A stretch of DNA of 36,628 nucleotides from an uncultured Pseudomonadota bacterium (lineage in GTDB: Bacteria; Pseudomonadota; Gammaproteobacteria; Steroidobacterales; Steroidobacteraceae), in contig CAIOHZ010000235.1 of NCBI GenBank assembly GCA_903858165.1, forward strand, positions 1-36,628, read 5' to 3'. Below are positions 23,761-31,090 of the stretch, one piece after another. Position numbers and translations under genes: made by a program. The notes below the pieces were generated by a model. The model was not told the DNA's origin. It made no database searches and was given only the letters and a program-made list of their open reading frames with translations. How positions within the stretch are numbered: position 1 is the first letter of the stretch; each line of letters starts with the position of its first letter.

Positions 23761-25029
23761 ATGGAAACGATGAGCGGGCTGAAGCGCCTGCCCCTGCTGA
23801 TGGGCCTGGCGCTGGCACTGGCCGTTGGCGCGGGCACGGTGCTGGTGGTGGATACGCTGGGTTTCCAGTTGTGGGTGAATTTGCCGCCGGCTTGGTTGGC
23901 GGTTGGCCTGCTTGGTGGCGTAGCGCTCGTGTTACTGGCCTTGCTGTTGGTGTATTACTCCTCGGCGAACCTGCGCCGCGCCGCTGAGCAGGCGACGGCG
24001 CAGAACCAGCGTAATCAGGAGGCTATCCTGCGCTTGCTGGATGAACTCACCAGCCTTGCCGATGGTGACCTCACCGTGCAGGCCACCGTGACGGAAGACA
24101 TCACTGGTGCCATCGCCGATTCCATCAATTACGCCATCGAGGCCTTGCGCGGGCTCGTAGGTACCATCAACACCACGGCAGTAGCGCTCGACAGTGCGGC
24201 GCGCAGTACGCAGGCCGCTGCCGGCCATCTCGCGAAGGCCACGGTGGCCCAAACGCGTCAGGTCTCTGGTGCGACGGAGTCCGTCGCGCAAATGGCCGCA
24301 TCCGTCGAGGAGGTGTCCGGGAACGCCGAGCGCTGCGCCGACGTGGCCCGTCATGCGGTGGGGGTCGCCCACAAGGGCGGCGAGGCAGTGCGTCGCACCA
24401 TTGATGGCATGAATACCATCCGGGACACCATTCAGGAAACCAGCAAGCGCATCAAGCGGCTCGGCGAGAGCTCGCAGGAAATCGGCAATATCGTCGAACT
24501 GATCAACGACATTGCCGAGCAGACCAACATTCTGGCGCTGAACGCGTCCATCCAGGCGATGAGCGCCGGTGAGGCTGGCCGTGGGTTTGCTGTCGTGGCA
24601 GACGAAGTCCAGCGCCTTGCGGAACGTGCGGCCACCGCCACCCGGCAAATCGAAGTGTTGGTGCGCGCCATTCAGGCGGACACCAACGAAGCGGTAGTCT
24701 CCATGGAGCGCAGCACCACCGACGTCGTGGGGGGCGCCCTTCTGGCGGAAAATGCTGGCGCAGCGCTAGAGGAGATCGAGCAGGTCTCCAACCAGATTGC
24801 CAGCCTCGTGCAGAACATTTCCGCTACTGCTCGTCAGCAGGCTGCTGCTGCTAGCGCCATTTCCCGCACCATGCAGGTTCTGCGTGAAATTTCCACGCAA
24901 ACCGCCGACGGCACCACTGCTACTTCTCAGTCCATCGGCAAGTTGGCCGAACTCGCTACGCAGTTGCGCGACAGTGTGTCGGGCTTCCGTCTAGCTGGCG
25001 CGGCGGCTGGCACTGAACGGCGCGCATGA
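23761..25029 (+). CDS. pilJ: Chemoreceptor PilJ lacking the periplasmic domain
   Basis: PilJ is the methyl-accepting receptor of the Pil-Chp system. The 422-residue product has two membrane helices (about residues 10-30 and 44-66) separated by only about 13 residues, then a HAMP-like segment with RNQEAILRLLDELTSLADGDLTV and SINYAIEALRGLV, and a cytoplasmic signalling domain whose tip reads IAEQTNILALNASIQAMSAGEAG followed by GFAVVADEVQRLAER. The cytoplasmic part aligns closely with P. aeruginosa PilJ. That protein is 682 residues and has about 260 periplasmic residues reported to contact pilin, which are absent here. ATG 23761 is the best start: an upstream extension overlaps pilI out of frame and has no helix or sensor features. 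The stop overlaps the pilL ATG. Confidence 0.9.
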   Translation: METMSGLKRLPLLMGLALALAVGAGTVLVVDTLGFQLWVNLPPAWLAVGLLGGVALVLLALLLVYYSSANLRRAAEQATAQNQRNQEAILRLLDELTSLADGDLTVQATVTEDITGAIADSINYAIEALRGLVGTINTTAVALDSAARSTQAAAGHLAKATVAQTRQVSGATESVAQMAASVEEVSGNAERCADVARHAVGVAHKGGEAVRRTIDGMNTIRDTIQETSKRIKRLGESSQEIGNIVELINDIAEQTNILALNASIQAMSAGEAGRGFAVVADEVQRLAERAATATRQIEVLVRAIQADTNEAVVSMERSTTDVVGGALLAENAGAALEEIEQVSNQIASLVQNISATARQQAAAASAISRTMQVLREISTQTADGTTATSQSIGKLAELATQLRDSVSGFRLAGAAAGTERRA

Positions 25030-28000
25030 GCGAGGTGGCCACCCAGGCGGTTGATGTGGTCGCTCGCGAGATTGGCGTCTCGCTCGGCGCAGCCCGTCAA
25101 TCGTTAGAGGCATATGCAGAACAGCCCGCTACACCCGGTGCTCTGGAGCGTTGCAGCGAACTGCTGCATGAGGTCTGTGGCGTACTCCGGGTAGTCGAGG
25201 TGTATGGCGCGGCGCTGCTTGCCGAGGAAATGGAGCACACCGCACGTTTTCTGGTTGCTTGTCCGCCGGGTAGTCGTCCACATGGCGACGGCCTTGAATC
25301 GCTCATGCGTTCGCTGGTGCAATTGCCCGCCTACGTGGAGCGCGTGCTGGCCGGCGGCCGTGATTTAACCTTGGTACTGCTGCCACTCCTCAATGATTTG
25401 CGGGCGGTGCGCGGCAGCCCGTTGCTTTCCGAAGGCACATTGCTGGTGCTGAATCTGTCTTCCGATCGCCAGCCCAAGCCACAGGTAGTGGTTCCTGGCG
25501 AGACGCCACTCGATGCGCAGCAATGGGCCCGTCGACTGCGCACCCGCTTCCAGGTGGGCTTGTTGGGCTGGATTCGCGGCGAACATCCACCACAGAACCT
25601 CGCGGCCCTTGCCGAAGTGGCAGAGCGTTTGGAGCAAGTCTCCGTACTGCAGCCCGTGTTTCAGTTCTGGTGGGTGGTCGGTGCGGTCATCGAAGCGCTT
25701 CGTGAAGGAGGCCTTGAGGCCAGTGCCACGCCGAAACGTCTGCTGGGCCAAGCGGACCGCGAACTCAAGCGCTTGTACGAAGAGGGCGAGGCCCATTACG
25801 CCGCGGCACCGAATTTAGAACTGCTCAACAACCTCCTTTATTACGTAGCCAATACTTCTACCGCTGGTGAGCGCGTGGAGGCGGTGCGAACCTCCTTCCG
25901 GCTTCAGGAATTGCTGCCGGTGTCCGCAGCTATTGAACGCGAACGCGAGCATCTGGCTGCGCCCTCGGTGGCATTGATGCGTACAGTGGGCGTCGCCATC
26001 CGTGAAGATCTCACGCGCGTTAAAGACGTGCTGGATATTTTTGTTCGTAAGGGCGCGCAGGACACTGCTGAACTCGTGCCGCAGGTAGAGTTGCTGCGCA
26101 AGATCAGCGATACGCTCGGCGTGCTCGATTTGGGCGCGTTGCGTGCGCGGGTGCGGGCCGAGGTTGCTCGACTTGAGGCCATGATCGCGGGCCGTCTGGC
26201 GCCTAGCGATCGTTTGCTCGTAGAAGTGGCCGCCACCCTCATCACTGTTGAGGATGGGCTGGAAGAGGCACTCGTTAGTCTGGTAACCCCTGGCATCGAG
26301 GATGAAGAGGGCGATGCCCGCCATGATGGACACGATGCCGAACAACACCGCGTGCAATCCGCGGTGCTGCGCGAGTGCATCGTCAACCTCGCGCGTATCA
26401 AGGAAGCGGTGGTTGGTGTCGTGGCGCAGCAGGTGGCGGTACCGGCCGCCGTCGTGGATGAACTGGCGCGGGGTATTGGTTCGGCCCTCTGGATGCTCGA
26501 CCGTGAGCGTGCCCGTGATGTGATGGCCGCATTGGCGGTGGAAGTGCAGAGCGTATTGCTGGCACCGGCGTCGCTGACTGCCGAGCGGCTTGACCGCCTC
26601 GCCGATGCCATGGTGAGCGTCGAGTACTACATGGAGACGCTCGAAGCCGGTCGTACCGACCCTGATTACATGCTTGATAATGCCGAGACCTGTTTGCAGG
26701 CCTTGGCCGCCCCGCCATTGCCAGTGGTGGTGCATTTGACGGAAGTCGCGCAGGCGGTATCGTTGGTAGGGTCCGGTACAGCCGCGGTTATGCCGGACGC
26801 AGCGCCGTTGCCGCCAGAGCATTTCGCCGCGACGATGGTATTGAAGATACTACCCGACCACGAGTCCACGGTGGTCGACTTGGCATCGGCGGTTAGTGCT
26901 GAAGCCGCTGCGCAACTATCTACTCCCGAAGTCGCTTCGCAAGCAGCGACAAGTGGCGGTGCGACTGTGCCGTCCACCATGCTCGCCACGCAAAAAATGC
27001 TGGCTTCGACGCCTCAACTGGATCCACATGTCGATGCCGATCTCGTCGAGCTCTTTATTCAGGAGGCGAGTGAGGAAGTGGCGGCCATCGAGACCGCGTT
27101 CCCTCGCTGGGCAGACAATGCCGCGCAGTTGGAAGAGCTGGTGCGAGTCCGTCGCGCCTTCCATACCCTGAAAGGCAGCGGCCGGATGGTCGGCGCGCGC
27201 GCGGTCAGTGAATTTGCCTGGTCCATCGAGTCCTTGCTCAATCGAGTGATTAACGGGACGCTGCCACGCAGTGCTGACATCGTGGAGGTGATGGCCGACG
27301 CGGTGGCGGAGTTACCCGGCTTGGTCGGGCAATTGGCAAACGGTGGGGAGTTACCCGCTGCAGCGGGCTGGGTGGCAGCGCGCGCGATGGCGTTGGCGGA
27401 GGGTCGTGACCTCGCTAGCGTCGCGGAACCGTTCTTTCTCTTGGCCGGTGCGCCGCGTCCTGCCGGTGCCCCGACTATCGTTACGCCCATTACGCTCGCG
27501 CTGGCAGCGCAAGAAGTAGCCAGAGCTGAAGGCGCAGCGCAGACCATACCGGCAGCATTGCCTGAGATATTGCCCGAGACATTGCTTGAGGTAGTGCCCG
27601 AGGTTTTGCCCGAGCCCGTGGTCGCGCAGGTGCCCAGTCAGCCCGCGCCGCAGGCACCTGGCTTCGACCCACAGCTCGCAGAAATCTACCGTGCTGAAAC
27701 GGCTTCTCACTTGGCCACCATCGCTGCCTACCTTGGAGAGTGCGGCGTAGGCCACGCTCCTCATGCGGTGACTGAAGCCATGCATCGTGCCTGTCATACC
27801 TTGGCGGGTGCTTCCAAGATGGCGGAAGTGCCAGCAGGCACTGCGCTAGCCGAGCCGTTGAATCTCTACATTCGTAAGCTCTACGACCACGGCATCGGCC
27901 TTGATGCCGATACGCTGCCGGTGGTGCGGGCCTTGGCGGCGTCTATTGGCGAGGTGGCTGCGCGGTTGGGGCAACCTGCCGGTGACCTTGCGGACCACTC

Positions 28001-30554
28001 CGTTTTGCTCGCGCAGCTGGAATTGTGGCGAGTCCGTCTGGATGCGCAAATTGCCGCGCAGGGCCTTGGGGTACCCGTGCCGGAGGTGCTGTCAGCTGAA
28101 CCGGAAGTGGCGGCGGTGCTGCCGGTTCCGGAGGCGGTCGATCCGGAGATCGCCAGTATCTTCGCTGAAGAGGCCAGTGAGTTACTGGAGTTGGCGGACG
28201 CCGCGTTGTCAGCTTGGCGCACCGCCCCTCATGACCCCGCACCGGCGGCAGAGCTGAAGCGCACGCTGCATACCCTGAAGGGCGGTGCGCGGATGGCTGG
28301 TCTGCACACTATGGGCAGCTTGGGCCATGAAGCGGAGTCGTTGATCGGCCGCATCGAGTCCACGGCCGATGCCGCACAAGTGGCGTCTTTGTTCGACTTG
28401 TTGCAAGGTTCGCTCGACCATCTGGCCGGTCTGCGCGATGGCATCCGTGCTGGTCGCTACGAGCCATTGGATCCGCTGTTGCTGGCCAGCCTCACGACAG
28501 CAGTGGTCACCAACGAGCCGACGCCGTACCTTGGTGCGGTGGCTGGACCCGTCGAACAGCAGGAACCGACGCCGCTGGCGTTGCCCGTTGCTGCGGAGTC
28601 GGCCGTAGTGGTTGCCCCTGCGGAGCCCCCTCCGGCGCAGCCGATCATTGTGGAACCCACTCCAGCAGAGTCTGCCCCAGTGGAGCCGGTGGTATCGCCG
28701 CCGGGCCGCGAGATACAAGCGCCGGCGGAGCCGCGCGAGTTGGCCCGTATAGATGCCGAACTACTCGATGACCTGCTGAACAACGCCGGCGAGGTGAGTA
28801 TCCTCCGCGCGCGACTCGAGCAGCAGTGGAACTCCGTTGAGTCCAATCTTGCCGAACTGTCGCGGGTTACCACGCGGCTCAAGGAGCAACTGCGTCGGCT
28901 CGAACTCGAGACTGAGGCACAGATTCTCGCGCGTCATGAGACGGACGCGCACCGTGGCGCCTTCGATCCTCTCGAAATGGATCGCTATTCCTCACTACAC
29001 CAGTACAGCCGTGCCTTGGCGGAAAGCGCCAGCGACGTGGCAAGCCTACAGTCGATGCTCGAGCACCTAACCCGCGATGGTCAGAACCTGCTGATGCAGC
29101 AGGCCCGTAGTGTCAGCGAGATGCAGAACGGCCTGATGCGTAGTCGCATGGTGGCCTTCCAGCGGCATGTGCCCCGGTTGTCGCGTCTGGTCCGGCAGGT
29201 GGCCAGCGAATCTGGTAAGCGTGCGGAGCTCGTGGTGACAGGCGCCAGCGGCGAACTGGACCGTCAGGTACTGGAGCGTCTGGTGGGCCCGTTCGAGCAC
29301 TTGTTGCGTAACGCGGTCGTGCATGGAATCGAGTTGCCCGCAGTACGCGAGGCTGCGGGAAAGCTGGCGGAAGGGCGCATTGAAGTTGCGCTTCACCGCG
29401 AGAATTCGGAGATGGTCATTACCGTGGCCGATGATGGTGCGGGGCTGGATTTGCGCGCCATTCGCGAGCGGGCACGTAGTCGGGGGTTGGTCGCGCCTGG
29501 CGCGGTGCTTACCGACGGGCAAGCCATGCAACTGGTCCTGGAGCCGGGCTTCAGCACGGCAACTACGCTCACGGCCGATGCCGGGCGCGGCGTGGGCATG
29601 GATGTGGTCGCTACGGCAGTGAAAAAACTGGGTGGCAGCCTGCACATGGAGAGCCTGACGGGCCGGGGTGCGCGGTTCACTTTGCGCTTGCCATTCACGT
29701 TAGCCATCAGCCAGGCACTCATCGTGCGCACAGCAGACGAGCTCTACGCACTGCCTTTGCCCACCGTAGAGGCGGTGGTTCGGCTCACGCGTTCGGAAGT
29801 GGCCAGGCACCTCGTTGGCACATCGGCTACTTACGAGTACGGCGGCCAGTTCTATCGGTTCGAACATCTGGGCCGTTTTATCGGCGCTCCTCTCGCTCAG
29901 TTGCCCGAGCAAGAAATCGCCGTGCCGGTGGTGTTGGTTCGTTCCGGCGAGAATAGTACGGCTTTGGTCATCGACGAGTTGCTCGGCAACCGCGAAGTGG
30001 TGGTCAAGGCGGTCGGCCCCCAAGTCGCTTCCATTGAAGGTATCTCCGGCGCTACCATTCTCGGCGACGGTCGCGTGGTCCTCATTCTCGACATGCCGAC
30101 GCTGGTACGTCGTGGCGCACGCGTTCGCGATGCGGAAGCAGTCCAAGGACGCGTCGATCGACGCGCGTTTGCGCTGGTGGTCGACGATTCCATCACGGTA
30201 CGCCGCGTCACGCAGCGACTACTGGAGCGTCACGGTATGCGCGTGGCTACCGCCCGTGATGGTGTGGATGCGCTCACCATCCTTCAGGACCAAGTACCAG
30301 ATGTGGTGCTACTCGACATCGAGATGCCACGGATGGACGGCTACGAGTTGGCCACGCAGATTCGCGCGGATGCTCGCTTGCGGGATGTCCCTATCGTCAT
30401 GATTACCTCGCGCGTGGGCGACAAGCACCGCGCCAAGGCTATCGAGATTGGTGTCAATGACTACCTCGGCAAGCCCTATCAGGAAAGCCAGTTGCTGGAT
30501 GCCATTGAACCGCTACTCGCGCGGCGCCAGACGTCCAGTGTCGGGCTGAGTTGA
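25026..30554 (+). CDS. pilL: Hybrid chemosensory histidine kinase PilL/ChpA
   Basis: PilL (ChpA) is the CheA-type kinase of the Pil-Chp system and phosphorylates PilG and PilH. The 1842-residue protein starts with the PilL N-terminal Hpt-like domain (LLHEVCGVLRVVE, H48). Degenerate Hpt-like segments without the phosphoacceptor His follow, then three Hpt domains with His: H713 (FHTLKGSGRMVG), H924 (CHTLAGASKMAE) and H1082 (LHTLKGGARMAG). A Pro/Ala-rich linker leads to the dimerisation helices (about 1235-1330), the HATPase domain (N-box N1429, VADDGAGLD, GRGVGMDVV), a CheW-like domain (about 1555-1690) and a C-terminal receiver with D1764 in LLDIEMPRMDGYE. P. aeruginosa ChpA is longer (about 2470 residues) with more Hpt-type units. 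It is coupled to pilJ and chpC by 4-base overlaps. Confidence 0.96.
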   Translation: MSEVATQAVDVVAREIGVSLGAARQSLEAYAEQPATPGALERCSELLHEVCGVLRVVEVYGAALLAEEMEHTARFLVACPPGSRPHGDGLESLMRSLVQLPAYVERVLAGGRDLTLVLLPLLNDLRAVRGSPLLSEGTLLVLNLSSDRQPKPQVVVPGETPLDAQQWARRLRTRFQVGLLGWIRGEHPPQNLAALAEVAERLEQVSVLQPVFQFWWVVGAVIEALREGGLEASATPKRLLGQADRELKRLYEEGEAHYAAAPNLELLNNLLYYVANTSTAGERVEAVRTSFRLQELLPVSAAIEREREHLAAPSVALMRTVGVAIREDLTRVKDVLDIFVRKGAQDTAELVPQVELLRKISDTLGVLDLGALRARVRAEVARLEAMIAGRLAPSDRLLVEVAATLITVEDGLEEALVSLVTPGIEDEEGDARHDGHDAEQHRVQSAVLRECIVNLARIKEAVVGVVAQQVAVPAAVVDELARGIGSALWMLDRERARDVMAALAVEVQSVLLAPASLTAERLDRLADAMVSVEYYMETLEAGRTDPDYMLDNAETCLQALAAPPLPVVVHLTEVAQAVSLVGSGTAAVMPDAAPLPPEHFAATMVLKILPDHESTVVDLASAVSAEAAAQLSTPEVASQAATSGGATVPSTMLATQKMLASTPQLDPHVDADLVELFIQEASEEVAAIETAFPRWADNAAQLEELVRVRRAFHTLKGSGRMVGARAVSEFAWSIESLLNRVINGTLPRSADIVEVMADAVAELPGLVGQLANGGELPAAAGWVAARAMALAEGRDLASVAEPFFLLAGAPRPAGAPTIVTPITLALAAQEVARAEGAAQTIPAALPEILPETLLEVVPEVLPEPVVAQVPSQPAPQAPGFDPQLAEIYRAETASHLATIAAYLGECGVGHAPHAVTEAMHRACHTLAGASKMAEVPAGTALAEPLNLYIRKLYDHGIGLDADTLPVVRALAASIGEVAARLGQPAGDLADHSVLLAQLELWRVRLDAQIAAQGLGVPVPEVLSAEPEVAAVLPVPEAVDPEIASIFAEEASELLELADAALSAWRTAPHDPAPAAELKRTLHTLKGGARMAGLHTMGSLGHEAESLIGRIESTADAAQVASLFDLLQGSLDHLAGLRDGIRAGRYEPLDPLLLASLTTAVVTNEPTPYLGAVAGPVEQQEPTPLALPVAAESAVVVAPAEPPPAQPIIVEPTPAESAPVEPVVSPPGREIQAPAEPRELARIDAELLDDLLNNAGEVSILRARLEQQWNSVESNLAELSRVTTRLKEQLRRLELETEAQILARHETDAHRGAFDPLEMDRYSSLHQYSRALAESASDVASLQSMLEHLTRDGQNLLMQQARSVSEMQNGLMRSRMVAFQRHVPRLSRLVRQVASESGKRAELVVTGASGELDRQVLERLVGPFEHLLRNAVVHGIELPAVREAAGKLAEGRIEVALHRENSEMVITVADDGAGLDLRAIRERARSRGLVAPGAVLTDGQAMQLVLEPGFSTATTLTADAGRGVGMDVVATAVKKLGGSLHMESLTGRGARFTLRLPFTLAISQALIVRTADELYALPLPTVEAVVRLTRSEVARHLVGTSATYEYGGQFYRFEHLGRFIGAPLAQLPEQEIAVPVVLVRSGENSTALVIDELLGNREVVVKAVGPQVASIEGISGATILGDGRVVLILDMPTLVRRGARVRDAEAVQGRVDRRAFALVVDDSITVRRVTQRLLERHGMRVATARDGVDALTILQDQVPDVVLLDIEMPRMDGYELATQIRADARLRDVPIVMITSRVGDKHRAKAIEIGVNDYLGKPYQESQLLDAIEPLLARRQTSSVGLS

Positions 30555-31036
30555 GGCCCGTCGCCGTGACCGCTAACACCGACGAACTTTTTTGTATCCT
30601 CCTGGCATTGGAGGGGGAGCGATTGCTGTTGCCACGCCAGGCCTTGGTCGAAGCGGTGGCATGGGTCGAATTGTTGCCTATGCCCGGAGCTCCAGTGTGG
30701 TACCTGGGAACCTTGGCATGGCAAGGCCAAACGCTGCCGGTCGTCTCCTTCGAGGCGGTACTTGGCCGCGATGTGCCAACACTGACTGGCCGTACGCGCA
30801 TTGCCCTGTTGCGCGCGGTGGGTGATCGAATTCCCGGCCGGCTGCTGGGAGTTGTCGTCCAAGGTTTCCCGCAGACGCTGCGAGTAACCCGTGAATCGTT
30901 GAAGCCCGATGAGGCCGCGTTGCCGCCGGAACGCGGACCGGTTCTCAGCCGGGTTCGGATGGTGAATGAAGCCGCTGTGATTCCGGACCTCGAGTCGCTG
31001 GAAGCGATGGTGGCTGACGAGACAGTGAGCCGCTGA
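30551..31036 (+). CDS. chpC: CheW-like protein ChpC
   Basis: ChpC is the second CheW-type adaptor of the Pil-Chp system; in P. aeruginosa it is thought to couple other inputs to the pathway. The 161 residues carry a CheW-like core: LLLPRQALVEAVAWVELLPMPGAPVWYLGTLAWQGQTLPVVSFEAVLG, then RIALLRAVGD, with the C-terminal strands less conserved than in PilI. A TTG start at 30551 overlaps the pilL stop; GTG at 30566 (156 residues) is also possible. In Pseudomonas chpB lies between chpA and chpC, but here chpC follows pilL directly. Confidence 0.82.
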   Translation: MRPVAVTANTDELFCILLALEGERLLLPRQALVEAVAWVELLPMPGAPVWYLGTLAWQGQTLPVVSFEAVLGRDVPTLTGRTRIALLRAVGDRIPGRLLGVVVQGFPQTLRVTRESLKPDEAALPPERGPVLSRVRMVNEAAVIPDLESLEAMVADETVSR

Positions 31037-31090
31037 AGCCCGCCGGCGGGTCGCGCGTAGAATGACGTGTCGTCCTGCTGGAGTCCATCC

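Noticed and set aside
31039-31050. Palindrome CCCGCCGGCGGG after chpC as a possible terminator
   Set aside because: It has no loop bases and no T-tract, and GC-rich palindromes of this size are expected by chance in this DNA.
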